Below are positions 17,183 through 26,860 of a DNA stretch of 29,739 bases, one piece after another. Positions within the stretch are counted from its first letter, which is position 1. Each line of letters begins with the position of its first letter. Location of the stretch: the NCBI GenBank assembly GCA_026770585.1, contig MU646408.1:666493-696231 (forward strand), given 5' to 3'. This DNA comes from Baffinella frigidus (lineage: Eukaryota > Cryptophyceae > Cryptomonadales > Baffinellaceae). The notes under the pieces were generated by a model. The model saw only the letters and a program-made list of their open reading frames with translations, did not search any database and was not told the origin of the DNA. Both the position numbers and the translations under genes were made by a program.

Positions 17183-17620
17183 GTTGGGACCTGATCACCG
17201 TGATGGGGTGAAGGACACATCTGACTGCCTAGATCAAGTGTTTCCGCAGAAACGTGGTGGGGTGTAGGACACACACGACTGCCTTCATCAAGTGTTTCCC
17301 CAGAAACGTGATATGGTATCAGACACACCAGACCACCGTGATGGGGTGAAGGACACACCTGACCGCCTTAATCAAGTGTTTCCCCAGAGACGTGATGAGG
17401 TGTAGGACACAGTTGACAACCGTGCTGGGGTGCACGACACACCTGACCGCCTTAATCAAGTGTTCCCCCAAGACGTGTTGGGGTGTAGGAAACACGTGAC
17501 CGCCTTAATGGGGTGCAGGACACATCTGACTGCCTTAATCAAATTTTCCGCCAGGGACGTGATGGGGTGCAGGGCACACCTGACTGCCTTAATCAAGTGT
17601 GTCGCGAGGGACTCCGCGAC
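17183..17620 (-). repeat. Satellite G, inverted array
   Basis: The same units as 15810-16240 on the opposite strand; for example, 17362-17470 is the inverse of 15822-15930 and 17295-17380 of about 16170-16245. Confidence 0.85.
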
Positions 17621-17689
17621 GGACGAGATGGTCTCGCCGTACAGATCAGACAGCGCTTTCCGCGCCTGCGAACAAGCTCTTGTTTAATT

Positions 17690-17717
17690 TAATTTAATTT
17701 ACTTTAATTTAAATTAA
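17690..17717 (+). repeat. AT-rich TTTAA microsatellite
   Basis: TTTAATTTAATTTAATTTAC followed by more of the same. Confidence 0.8.
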
Positions 17718-17718
17718 G

Positions 17719-17945
17719 CGGTAACGCGCTGAAACCAGGGTGCTTACGCCTACGGTATTGACTATGGTAGGCCGTAGGGCCCCTAGGCCCGAGTTTCTCG
17801 TAGGAGCCCCCTTAGGCTCCTACGGCCTACCGTAGTCAATACCGTAGGAGCCCCCTTAGGCTCCTACGGCCTACCGTAGTCAATACCGTAGGAGCCCCCG
17901 TAGGCTCCTACGGCCTACCGTAGTCAATGCCGTAGGCCGTAACGG
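17719..17945. mobile_element. F3-related hairpin with three tandem 44-bp units
   Basis: The left arm TACGGTATTGACTATGGTAG pairs with three tandem copies of the right arm, each carrying GGCTCCTACGGCCTACCGTA, at a 44-bp period starting at 17800, 17844 and 17888. Terminal TIR bases are not conserved. Confidence 0.85.
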
Positions 17946-18001
17946 ACGAGACAGTCTTCACCGTACAGATCAAACAGCGTTTTCCGCGCCTGCGTACACA
18001 C

Positions 18002-18167
18002 TAATAGGGTAACTGACCAAAAATGGGGTAGTTAGGCCTACGGGATTGGCTAGGACCTCCTACCGCAGCCCGAGACTTTTTGGTCCTAGGATCCCTCGGC
18101 CTACGGTAGGAGGTCCTAGGCAATACCGTATGCCTAACTACCCCATTTTCAGGCCGTTAGCCTATGA
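18002..18167. mobile_element. F3 hairpin element, copy f, with ACAC duplication
   Basis: TAATAGGGTAACTGACC to CCTATGA. ACAC at 17998-18001 and 18168-18171. Confidence 0.9.
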
Positions 18168-18336
18168 ACACCACACGGATTAACGAGCGCTCTGGTAGGA
18201 CCTCTCGATTTGCCGACCTGCCGACGTTGCGACTTTAGAAGGAGTGGAAAGGTCGTGAAATTTTGTTAAGCGCACCGTTTCAAGTTTCGTGGTACAGAGG
18301 GTCCACGCGGAGCCCATTTCTACAACACGAATGCAA

Positions 18337-18413
18337 AAATTGGTACGAGTCGCGTCCAACTTGTTGGCGCTTGACTGCTCATAACTGTAGTCAAGCCAGA
18401 AACCACCCGATTG
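18337..18413 (+). repeat. Dispersed repeat also found inside 19566-19713
   Basis: Shares TTGGTACGAGTCGCGTCCAA, CTTGTTGGC and TAACTGTAGTC with 19618-19685. Confidence 0.8.
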
Positions 18414-18712
18414 AAAATCCCGATTTGCAAACAGTGCTTGCCGCGCCTGCGAACAAGCCACGCGGGTTGACTAAACCGCGGCGGTTGACTAATCCAGGCT
18501 ATTAGTCGACCCCTTGTTTGCAGACAACCAGAGGGGCTATCGCTCCGAGCTATTCTGGTAGGCACTGTTTGACCTATTCTGGTCAAAGCACTGTGTGACC
18601 TATTCTGGTCAAACAGTGATATTCTGGTCAAACAGTGTTTTTCGCGCCTGCGTACAAGCCACGTACGGTTTAGTCAACCGCCGTTGACAGGCCATTCAAC
18701 GGTGTGACGAGT

Positions 18713-18887
18713 TAGTCGTAAAACTCCTGGAAAGTTCGGTAGTTTCTCCTACGGCATTGCCTAGGACCTCCTACCGTAGGCCAAAATCCTAGGACATTTT
18801 GGCCATAGGAGCCCTACGGCCTACGGTAGGTAGGTCATACCTAAATCCGTAGGGAAACTACCGAACTTTCCAGGAGTTTTTCTATGA
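18713..18887. mobile_element. F3-related hairpin element with GAGT duplication
   Basis: The ends are TAGTCGTAAAACTCCTGG and the inverse of TCATAGAAAAACTCCTGG. The arms contain AAAGTTCGGTAG, unlike other F3 copies, while the centre with GGCATTGCCTAGGACCTCCT is F3. GAGT at 18709-18712 and 18888-18891. Confidence 0.9.
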
Positions 18888-19058
18888 GAGTGAGTTAGTT
18901 GTAGCAGATCCAACAGCGCTTTTCACGCCTGCCGATGAAAAATGCCGATCAGCGAAACGCTGTGTGAGCGGACTGTTCTTAAGTTGACATGCTGATGCGC
19001 TCTTAAGTTGACACACTGCTGCACCAGCTCGAACACTGCCTTCCGCCGAGCAAGGCAC

Positions 19059-19144
19059 GGTTGACTAAACCGCAGAGGTTGACTTAACCGCAGAGGTTGA
19101 CTTAACCCCAGAGGTTGACTTAACCACAGAGGTTGACTTAACCA
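19059..19144 (+). repeat. 18-bp minisatellite
   Basis: About five tandem units of GAGGTTGACTTAACCGCA. Two related units are at 18465-18495. Confidence 0.9.
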
Positions 19145-19182
19145 GGCAGGGCTTGAATCAGTCGCGTCATCGGCCGACAATT

Positions 19183-19322
19183 TCATATGGAAACACTTAT
19201 AATTTATAAACTAGATTCAATGAAAGTTACTACACATAACAGTTTTTACTAGTAATATTAAAGCAAACGTGTAGTAATTTTGATTGAAACCCAATTTATA
19301 AATTGTAAGTGTTTCCGTATGA
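19183..19322. mobile_element. F4 hairpin element (140 bp) with AATT duplication
   Basis: TCATATGGAAACACTTATAA and inverse; core ATGAAAGTTACTACACA. AATT at 19179-19182 and 19323-19326. Confidence 0.95.
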
Positions 19323-19565
19323 AATTAGTCAGCCCTTCCTGTTGCCTGCAACATGAGGAGCTATCGTGGACAGTAAAGAAGCCATCGTCAACTCAAGGGT
19401 AAGTCAACAGAAGGTAGTGGGTAGGTTGACACTTCTATGCTCACTCGAATTTTGAGCTGTCCTTCTAAGAAGAAAATTGTCGATTTGATTTCAATGAAAA
19501 TTACTACACACTGTTTCCCCCTGTGGAATGCCCTGTTTTTTCCTGCCCAGGGCCGTCTACCATGG

Positions 19566-19713
19566 TCGGATACCGAAAGGGCAAACGGATATTTTCGATT
19601 CGGGTACCAATTCAAATATTGGTACGAGTCGCGTCCAACTTGTTGGCACTTGACTGCACATAACTGTAGTCTAGCCAGAAATTACCCGATCCGTTTGCCC
19701 CCTCGCTATCCGA
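19566..19713. mobile_element. Hairpin-ended element
   Basis: TCGGATACCGAAAGGGCAAA and the inverse of TCGGATAGCGAGGGGGCAAA enclose a middle shared with 18337-18413. Just upstream (about 19490-19511) is a lone half of the F4 core. Confidence 0.75.
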
Positions 19714-19825
19714 GCAAATTTCGACGAAATCAGTACCACGCAATCGAGTTGACTAACCCGGCTCAAAGTTCGGGCTCAGCCAGCACTTTTCACAAGGTTT
19801 CGAGGGTAATAAAGCAGAACACGGA

Positions 19826-20060
19826 GAGTCACGTGACCTCGAGGCGCAGGAGAGAAGCGGGAGTGGGTTTTGTGTGTAGGGTGTCAACAGTTGCGGGAGA
19901 GTCACGTGACCCAAGCCCAAATAGACAGAAACAGCGCTGGGAGGTGCACGCCCTGGCTCCAAATGGCTCCAACGGAGAGTCACGTGACCTTGTGTGTGAA
20001 CAGTCACGGGAGAGTCACGTGACCTCGAGGCGAAGGACAGAAGCGGGAGTGCGCATTTTG
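19826..20060 (+). repeat. Four copies of GAGAGTCACGTGACC in a loose repeat
   Basis: Copies near 19827, 19898, 19977 and 20012, two of them followed by TCGAGGCG. The core CACGTG is palindromic. The surrounding AGAAGCGGGAGTG is repeated as well. Confidence 0.85.
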
Positions 20061-20117
20061 AAGAACCCCAGCTCCTCCTCCACCTGTTCTTGTCCGCCAA
20101 ATCGCGCGTTATCATCA

Positions 20118-20213
20118 ACAGTAAACAATAAACAATAAACAATAAACAGTAAACAATAAACAATAAACAATAAACAGTAAACAATAAACAATAAACAATA
20201 AACAATAAACAAT
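20118..20213 (+). repeat. AATAAAC heptamer array
   Basis: About 13 units of AATAAAC/AGTAAAC, a T/A-rich variant of the heptamer repeats, followed at 20250-20300 by ordinary CCCTAAA-like units. Confidence 0.95.
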
Positions 20214-20330
20214 CAACGATAATCCTTTCGCCCTATCCACCAAATCCCAAACCGTAAACACTAAACCCCAAACCATAAACCCTAAACCCTAAACCCCAGA
20301 GAAATTGACCTCTAGCTCTGCCTGAGTTTA

Positions 20331-20420
20331 TCTCGGCTCCTCATTAAATCCATACAGAAGCAGTTTATACGATTTTTGCACTGGCGTATTGACTTGAATG
20401 TATTTAATGAGGAGCTAAGA
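20331..20420. repeat. Inverted repeat TCTCGGCTCCTCATTAAATC
   Basis: Left arm at 20331 and right arm TTTAATGAGGAGCTAAGA to 20420. Its left flank CTCTAGCTCTGCCTGAGT also occurs near 1838. Confidence 0.75.
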
Positions 20421-20624
20421 TGAAATCTTACACAGGACCTATCCACAAAATCGCGCGGTTTCATTTCAGAGAAACGACCGGCGAAAACAATGAAACGCCG
20501 AGACAAGACCGAACAACCGGCCGAAAATTGTAAACCACCCGTCGCTCGAAAAATTGTAGCCCACCCGTTGCTCGAAAAGAAAATCGCACCAAGTGGATAC
20601 CTAGTTGCGCGAGACGTCTAGACC

Positions 20625-20684
20625 TTATCTCAGAAAACGACTTCTAAAAGTCGTTTTCTTAAGTCAATTCCCCTACAAATTCGT
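20625..20684. mobile_element. F5 element, left terminus only
   Basis: TTATCTCAGAAAACGACTTC with its internal palindrome, broken off after CTACAAATTCGTC. Its left flank GCGCGAGACGTCTAGACC is also the left flank of the complete copy at 20931. Confidence 0.85.
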
Positions 20685-20930
20685 CGGGAGGTGCGAGGAC
20701 TTTCCCTGTTCGCACAGCCTCTATATAGGTCTACCACAGCACGAAATTCACCCCTGCGATAGCAAAAGGTGATTTGAATTGAATATGTTGATCCATATGT
20801 GATCAACTCCTCGACAGAAAGTGCTGAGCGACAAAACAAAAATGCGTGTGTTTACACACAGTTTAAACACCTAGGGAGAAAGGTGTTTCCGTATGAGAGT
20901 GGAGACCTGGCTGCGCGAGACGTCTGGACC

Positions 20931-21079
20931 TTATCTGAGAAAACGACTTCTAAAAGTCGTTTTCTTAAGTCAATTTCCCTACAAATTCGTCAACTTATTC
21001 TTTACTCTCCGCATAAGTTGACAATTTGTATGGGAATTGACTTAAGAAAACGACTTTTAGAAGTCGTTTTCTGAGATAA
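20931..21079. mobile_element. F5 foldback element with GACC duplication
   Basis: TTATCTGAGAAAACGACTTC and inverse. Each arm contains ACGACTTCTAAAAGTCGT, itself a hairpin. GACC at 20927-20930 and 21080-21083. Confidence 0.95.
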
Positions 21080-21130
21080 GACCGTTTTGTGTTATCTCAA
21101 GGGCGGGAGTTGCAATCTTCGCCTCTGACA

Positions 21131-21236
21131 TACAGTGCACCTACCCTAACACAGGCTACCGTAACACATACCTACCCTCCACACATACTCAACCAGTCCG
21201 GCCCCGACCAGTATGCGTTAGGGTAGGTCCACTGTA
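21131..21236. repeat. Hairpin element with CCTACCCTAAC ends
   Basis: TACAGTGCACCTACCCTAAC and the inverse of TACAGTGGACCTACCCTAAC enclose C-rich sequence. Confidence 0.8.
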
Positions 21237-21347
21237 GCTTCACCATCGGACAAACTCCATCCCTAAGATAGCAAAAGGTGATTTTGAGCTGCATACGAGA
21301 GTGCATACCTGGTTGCGCGAGACGTCGGGCAGCCAGGATAAGGTAAA

Positions 21348-21492
21348 GTAACCTCCTGACTGTGCAATTTTCGCAGAGTCACGTATCAAAAGTCAATTTG
21401 CCTTGAGGAAATTAAACTTAAGGACACACATTGGCACTTTTAAAAGCACGTCGGTTTTAAATAGGCCCCTTTAGCGTTCTCGTGTGGACGTG
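21348..21492 (+). repeat. Dispersed repeat C, copy 2
   Basis: The counterpart of 8513-8653, ending GCGTTCTCGTGTGGACGT. Confidence 0.75.
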
Positions 21493-21520
21493 GGTGCGCC
21501 AGAACTACGAGTCTCGCTCC

Positions 21521-21693
21521 ACGCGACGATGGCCTGTGTATCAAACAGGGTTGTTTTGTTGAGCCTTTCTATTATTCCCTGCACTTCTAAAAGTATTTTA
21601 ATCCGGAATCCGGATAAGTTGACAAATTTGTGGGCGATTGAAGGCGAGTTGGCTTTAAAAACAGAGGGATTTGGTGCACAGGTCATCGTCGCG
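21521..21693. mobile_element. F8 hairpin element, copy a
   Basis: CGCGACGATGGCCTGTGTAT and the inverse of CGCGACGATGACCTGTGCAC. The middle GCACTTCTAAAAGTATTTT is shared with 24660-24818. Confidence 0.85.
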
Positions 21694-22019
21694 AGGCTTC
21701 CCGGAGCTGGAGGCCCTCATAACCTGAGAAAAAGGCCCACATAACCTGATGAAGAGGCTCTCAAACCTGACAAAAGAAGCTCGTGTGGGCGACCTGGTTG
21801 CGTGAGACGTCGGGAGGTACGAGGACTTTCCCTGTTCGAACCAAGTCCAGCACAACTGCGAACGAAAGAATTCAGCACAACTGCGTAGGGCTGTCTTCAT
21901 GCATAACCAGAAAACGCTTTCGGGATTCGATCCACAAACGAGAGCCAGGCGTCGATGGTGTTTCGTGTTTAGGGTTCAGTGTTTGCTATTTATTGTTCAG
22001 TGTTTAGTGTTCAGGAAAC

Positions 22020-22160
22020 TAATCTCCATAGAAGTGTTAATTAATTGCTTTTGGGCAACGAAAATTACTACACGATTTGCTCATAAAAGTAGTGGCAAAG
22101 CATTTGTGTAGTAAATTTCGTTGAGCCAAAAGCAATTAATTAATAATTTTGTGGAGATGA
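22020..22160. mobile_element. F4 hairpin element
   Basis: TAATCTCCATAGAAGTGTTA and the end GGAGATGA. Core CAACGAAAATTACTACACG. Flanks AAAC and AACC differ by one base. Confidence 0.85.
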
Positions 22161-22185
22161 AACCAGGACTGACCTGAAAACGCTT

Positions 22186-23480
22186 TGGGGTTGCGATCCA
22201 CGAACAGGAGCCAGGCGTCGTTGCGCCCCCTCGTCGCGATAGACCACGCGCCTCTCGCCGAGGCTGTCGACGCCGTCTTGTTCGTGGACGCTGCGAAGAT
22301 CACTCAACTTAAGGCCCGAGAGTAACAAAGAAGAGGGATGAGTGACGCAGGTGTAGGGGATAAGGGGATAATTCAGGTCGGTTTACAACGAATGACGAAC
22401 AGGAGCCAGGCGTCGTTGCGCCCGCCCGTTTCGAGAGACCACGCGCCGAATGGCGAGGCTGTCGACGCCGTCTTGTTCGTGGACGCTGCAGGTGTTGGGA
22501 GACAATTAAGGTCGGTTTATACGTTGTGGTATAGGTTCGTCTTTTCGTGGAAGCTGTTTGCATGCCGCAGGTGTAAGGAAGAATCTCCCTAGGAGATCAT
22601 TCAGGACGGTTTATACGATCTGGTTGCGCCCCCCCGTCGCGAGTGACCACGCGCCTCTCGCCGAGGCCGTCGACCCCGTCTTGTTCGTGGACGCTGTTTG
22701 GACGACGTAGGTGTAAGGAGATCAATCAGGTCGGTTTATACGTTCTGGTGTACCGCCCGAGGCTGGGAGAAAGACTGGAAGAAAGGTGTTTCAAAATGCG
22801 CCCGTCCGTCGCGAGAGACCACGCGCCTCTCGTCGAGGCCGTCGATGAGGTCTTGTTCGTGGCGAGAGGGGCGTGGTCTATCGCGACGGGGGGGCGCAAC
22901 GACGCCTGGCTCCTGTTCGTGGATCGCAACGCCTTGGGGTACGGCCTCTCGTCGAGGCCGTAGGAAGGCCTCTCGCCGAGGCCGTCGATGAGGTCTTGTT
23001 CGTGGACGCTGGATAATGGATGACGCAGGTGTAGGGGGTAATTAAGGCCAGTTTATACGTTTTCGGACAAGAGCCACGCGTCAGGTGTTGAGAGATAATT
23101 CAGATTGGTGCATACCCGCTGTCGAGCCAACTCGGCACATATAAGACAGTCAGGACCGGGATTCCGGTCCTGACTTTTCATTTTAAAAGTCCATTTCCTT
23201 CAGGATTCAGGTTCAAGTTTTTAAAATCGTGTCCCGTCCTCGCTCGGTAGCGGTTCCCAGAATGCAAGCCCCAGCGGCGCGAAAGACCGCGCGCCGCGAG
23301 CCGAGGCTGTCGACGAGGTCTTGTGCGTGGTCGCTGCACGTGTTGGGAGATAATTAAGGTCGGTTTATACGTTCTGGTGAAGGTTCATCTGTTCGTGGAA
23401 GCTGTTTGCATGCCGCAGGTGTAGGGAATACTCTCCCTAGGAGATCATTCAGGTCGGTTTATACGTTCTGGTTGCGCCCA
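22186..23480 (+). repeat. GC-rich satellite H with mixed orientation
   Basis: Repeating blocks: GAGAGACCACGCGCC, GAGGCTGTCGACG, CTTGTTCGTGGACGCTG, then GGTCGGTTTATACGTTCTGG. The block at 22183-22260 is inverted at 22862-22945. Open frames on both strands reflect the GC-rich units; I see no recognisable protein. Confidence 0.8.
23149..23174 (+). repeat. Small perfect hairpin
   Basis: An 11-bp stem GTCAGGACCGG with a 4-base loop, followed by T-rich sequence. No gene ends here, so a terminator role is not supported. Confidence 0.6.
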
Positions 23481-23502
23481 GAATGTATAAACCGACCTGA
23501 AT
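23447..23502. repeat. Inverted pair of the satellite H motif
   Basis: ATTCAGGTCGGTTTATACGT and its inverse face each other across GGTTGCGCCC. Confidence 0.85.
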
Positions 23503-23605
23503 CAGCTCCTAAGGAGATTTTCGCTGACGGTCGGTCTGCACTTTCTGGTGAAGGTTCATCTGTCCGTGGAAGCTGTTTGCATGCCGCAGGTGTAAGGGTC
23601 GGATT

Positions 23606-23745
23606 TCACAAGAGAACGGTTCGAATTTAAAACTTTTGATTCAATAAAAATTACTACACGAATGCTTTAATATTACTAGTAAAACTCATCATGTGTAGTA
23701 AATTTCATTGCCAGAAAGTTTTAAATTAAAACCGTTTCCCTATGA
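23606..23745. mobile_element. F4 hairpin element (140 bp) with GATT duplication
   Basis: TCACAAGAGAACGG and the inverse of TCATAGGGAAACGG. Core AATAAAAATTACTACACG. GATT at 23602-23605 and 23746-23749. Confidence 0.95.
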
Positions 23746-23859
23746 GATTGTGCGTTCTCGTCTAGGCTCGTCTGACACAGTGTCAACTATTACTATTAAT
23801 AGTTACATCAACTATCACTATTGATCACAAGGGGGGGCAGGCGGGATGCTGCAGGTCGT

Positions 23860-23925
23860 AGAAGATAATTAAAGTCGGTTTATACAATAATTAATTAGGA
23901 GATAATTAAGGTCGGTTTATACGTT
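23860..23925 (+). repeat. Two more satellite H motifs
   Basis: GATAATTAAAGTCGGTTTAT and GATAATTAAGGTCGGTTTAT around a short ATAATTAATTAGGA spacer. Confidence 0.8.
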
Positions 23926-23980
23926 CCGTTGGATTCTCCTCTGCTCGTGTCATGTACACTCTAAACCCTAGACCCTACAC

Positions 23981-24262
23981 TTACCCTAGTCAACACCGCA
24001 TGCTCACGACCCTCGCGCCTACCCTAGTCGCACCCTGGAACCTACCCTAGTCGCACCCTCGCACACCTACCCTAGTCGCACCCTCGCACCTACCCTAGTC
24101 GCACCCTCGCACCTACCCTAGTCGCACCCTGGAACCTACCCTAGTCGCACCCTCGCACCTACCCTAGTCGCACCCTGGAACCTACCCTAGTCACGCCACC
24201 TACCCTAGTCGCATGAACACGCCCTCGCACCCACCCTAGTCAACACCGCATGCTCACTACCC
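23981..24262 (+). repeat. 23-bp minisatellite CCTACCCTAGTCGCACCCTC
   Basis: About nine units alternate between ...CCCTCGCA and ...CCCTGGAA endings, bracketed on both sides by CCCTAGTCAACACCGCATGC. Confidence 0.95.
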
Positions 24263-24361
24263 TTCACTCGAGGAGTCAATAACCTGTGGCCTGAACTCGG
24301 GCTGGTTTCAAGGCACATAGACGTTTGGATCACTCGTCTCCAGGCTTGAGAGTCATAAACA

Positions 24362-24464
24362 AGAGGAAGAAGAAGAAGAAGAAGAAGAAGACGAAGAAGA
24401 AGACGACGACGACGACGACGACGAAGACGAAGAACAAGAACAAGATCAAGATCAAGAAGACAAA
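24362..24464 (+). repeat. GAA/GAC trinucleotide array
   Basis: A purine-rich run of AAG and GAC triplets about 100 bp long. The open frame over it is low-complexity. Confidence 0.9.
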
Positions 24465-24479
24465 GTGGCCCTGAACTGA

Positions 24480-24609
24480 CACTCGAGGCTAGACATGGGA
24501 CCATTTTAAAACAGAGCATCTTTTACAAGTGAAGAAAAAAGAAGAGATGTGTAGTAATCTTCACAGAACAACCCCACATTTCAAATGGTCCCATTTCTAG
24601 CCTCGAGTG
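24480..24609. mobile_element. F9 hairpin element, copy b
   Basis: CACTCGAGGCTAGACATGGG and inverse. The middle GTGTAGTAATCTTCACA resembles the F4 core. Confidence 0.85.
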
Positions 24610-24659
24610 GTCGTACTGCAAACCCAGTATGTCAATTGGAGAATAGTCGGTCTATTGAT

Positions 24660-24818
24660 CCACGCGACGATGACCTGTGTATCAAATCTATTACGTCTTT
24701 CTATCAGTTATGCACTTCTAAAAGTATTTTTGTTCGGAATCCGCGCAAAGTTGACAGATTCGTGGGTGAGTTGACTTTGAAAACAGGCCCATTTGATGCA
24801 CAGGCCATCGTCGCGTGG
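24660..24818. mobile_element. F8 hairpin element, copy b
   Basis: CCACGCGACGATGACCTGTG and inverse. Internal GCACTTCTAAAAGTATTTTT as in copy a. Confidence 0.85.
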
Positions 24819-24943
24819 GTAGTCGGTCAACCCGAGTGACAATAACCTGTTCCGCCCCGGAAGTCGCGGCTCTTGAGAGCACTCCTTCTGCTGGCCGGCG
24901 CCGCCCCTGGCTGGTAGTACACGCCCTCATAACCTGTGTTATT

Positions 24944-25110
24944 GGTCATGTCTTATTGTTTTACTGTTTATTGTTATTTATTTATTTTTATTGTTCATTA
25001 TTCATGGTTTACAGTTTAGGGTCTAGGGTTCATGGTTTACAGTTTAGGGTCTAGGGTTCATTATTCATGGTTTACAGTTTAGGGTCCAGAGTGAGGGTTT
25101 AGTGTTTGAG
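24944..25110 (+). repeat. T-rich degenerate heptamers (TTTATTG, GGTTTAC, GGGTCTA)
   Basis: A TTTATTG-like stretch merges into two copies of a block with CATGGTTTACAGTTTAGGGT (from about 25002 and 25031) and a third near 25066. Confidence 0.75.
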
Positions 25111-25382
25111 AGCACTGCGTCTGCTGGCCGGTGCCGCCCCTGGCTGGTAGAGCTATGTAAACTAAAACCCTTTCAAAACGCACCGTTTCGAGACATCTGG
25201 TTCAAATAAAATCGAATTTAAAACCCTGACGGGACTTGTAAAACCGGGAAACCGGGAAACCGGGGCGGCTGGTCGTGCACTCCCTCGTGCCCTGTTTGAG
25301 GGTTCAGTTTTTGACAAACAGTGTAAGACATTCAGTGTGAAATTTTAGACGCTTTAGCTTGGGGTGTAGAGTGTAGGTTTTA

Positions 25383-25508
25383 GGGGTTAGGGTTTGGGGA
25401 TTAGGGTTTCGGGTTTCGGGTTTCAGGTTCAGATTTTCGGGTTTCGGGTTCAGATTTTCGGGTTTCGGGTTCAGATTTTCGGGTTTCGGGTTTCGGGTTC
25501 CGGGTTGG
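25383..25508 (+). repeat. GGGTTTC array with a 21-bp higher-order unit
   Basis: Three heptamers (GGGTTTC, GGGTTCA, GATTTTC) repeat as a 21-bp block three times between about 25430 and 25485. Confidence 0.9.
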
Positions 25509-25540
25509 CGATAAAGACCTGCGGCGGAGTTTGTCAAACC

Positions 25541-25690
25541 TTATCTCAGAAAAGGAGTTCTAAAACTCGTTTTCTTAAGTCAATTCCCCTTCAAATATGT
25601 CAACTTTTTCTTTTCTCTACGCATAAGTTGACATATTTGAAGGGAGATTGACTTAAGAAAACGAGTTTTAGAACTCCTTTTCTGAGATAA
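25541..25690. mobile_element. F5 foldback element with AACC duplication
   Basis: TTATCTCAGAAAAGGAGTTC and inverse. AACC at 25537-25540 and 25691-25694. Confidence 0.95.
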
Positions 25691-25834
25691 AACCGCTGTC
25701 CACCAAACCAGCGACGGCACACTCGGACACTCGGTGTACGATTTCGGGCTTCGGGTTTCCAGCCAAGTATTTATTGTTCAGAGTTTTCCAACCCACGAAC
25801 TAGGAAGGGAAGGACCTGCGGCGGAGTTTGTCGC

Positions 25835-26262
25835 CGAGGCAGGCGGCTGCGTCCCGCCCGCTGTCGCCCAGTCGGAGCGCGCCGTCGCTGTGTGTGGTTC
25901 GTGTCTAGGGTTCAGGGTTCCGGGTTTCGGGTTGAGGGTCGGACTGGGGGACTGCAGTCCGAACCGACAAACGGTTAGTGCCGCTCTTGTGGTTCGTGTA
26001 GGTCAGCACACGTGTTCGGTACAAGCTATTGGTCCTAGGGGGTTTCAAGCTATTAGTTCTAGGGGTTTTACTATTGGTCCTAGGGGGTTTCAAAGCGGAC
26101 TCCCCCCCTGTGGGAGTCGATTTGTGCGGTCTCTGTTTTTGGTGCGTGCAGGTCAGCACATGGCGGAATCTGTTGGCAATACCAAACCAACGGGACCCAG
26201 CGGGCGGCTGGGTCCCGCCCGCTGTCGCCCAGTCCGAGCGCGCCGTCGCTGTGTGTGGTTTG
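25835..26262 (+). repeat. Direct repeat of about 60 bp (two copies)
   Basis: GTCCCGCCCGCTGTCGCCCA and GCGCGCCGTCGCTGTGTGTG occur at 25835-25893 and 26203-26262. Confidence 0.85.
26026..26095 (+). repeat. Short tandem repeat TATTGGTCCTAGGGGGTTTC
   Basis: Three imperfect units of 21-24 bp. Confidence 0.85.
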
Positions 26263-26300
26263 GGCGTTAGCGTGCGGTGTTGCAGCACGGCAGGTGCTAG

Positions 26301-26440
26301 CGGACAGTAACCTGAGGAAGAGGGCACTGAACTATAGAAGTGGCCACTCACCTGTTGAAAAGGACACTAACATGTTGAAGTTGACCTGTGGAAGAGGAAA
26401 GTAACCGGTTGTCGAGTCGGGGCGCGATTCAAAGTGAACC
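26301..26440 (+). repeat. 20-bp minisatellite, block 1
   Basis: Units like GGACACTAACATGTTGAAGT, ending in the TCGGGGCGCGATTC unit. Confidence 0.85.
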
Positions 26441-26540
26441 TTAAACCTTAAACCCAAGGTTCTCTGCATACGGTCAGATGCGTCTTCAGCAAAGAAACCT
26501 CCGGGGGATACTGTACGGTACTGGAGCACGGCAGGCCCTA

Positions 26541-26730
26541 GAGGACACTTACATGCTGATGAGGACACTAACCTGTTGAAGAGGACAGTTACCTGCTGAG
26601 GAGGACACTAACCTGCTGAAGAGGATACTAACCAGTTGAAAAGGACAGTAACATGTTGAAGTTGACCTGGGGAAGAGGACAGTAACCTGTTGTCGAGTCG
26701 GGGCGCGATTCGAAGTGAGCCCTAAACCTG
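26541..26730 (+). repeat. 20-bp minisatellite, block 2
   Basis: Six units of GAGGACACTAACCTGTTGAA, with the same terminal order as block 1 (GTTGACCTG, GAGGACAGTAACCTGTTG, TCGAGTCGGGGCGCGATTCG). Confidence 0.95.
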
Positions 26731-26780
26731 AAACCCTGACCACGAAACCATAAGCCTGTTGAAGAGTCGGGTAATCATTA

Positions 26781-26860
26781 CTTCTACTACTACTACAACT
26801 AGTACTAGTACTAGTACTAGTACTAGTACTAGTACTACTACTACTACTACTACTAGTACT
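26781..26860. repeat. TAC/TAGTAC microsatellite
   Basis: (TAC)n, then (TAGTAC)n, then (TAC)n. The TAGTAC part is partly self-complementary. A related short run is at 28080-28165. Confidence 0.95.

Larger units (their letters stand above)
17642..18932 (+). repeat. Dispersed repeat E, five copies of a roughly 35-bp unit
   Basis: AGATCAAACAGCGCTTTCCG then CGCCTGCGAACAAGCC-like sequence occurs near 17642, 17962, 18420, 18618 and 18903. F3 elements and other sequence lie between copies. Confidence 0.75.

Noticed and set aside
19437-20138. 233-codon plus-strand open frame
   Set aside because: It crosses a hairpin-ended element, the CACGTG repeat and the start of the AATAAAC array; composition follows the repeats.
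22338-22991. Several open frames on both strands in satellite H
   Set aside because: They are due to GC-rich repeat units that are open on both strands; no known protein features.
23149-23174. Hairpin followed by T-rich sequence as a transcription terminator
   Set aside because: This is eukaryotic sequence with no gene ending here; it is only a small inverted repeat.
24205-24519. Minus-strand frame rich in leucine and arginine
   Set aside because: It is the translation of the GAA/GAC trinucleotide array.
25734-26270. 178-codon plus-strand open frame and its antisense partner
   Set aside because: It spans heptamers, a 60-bp direct repeat and a short tandem repeat; no domain is visible.
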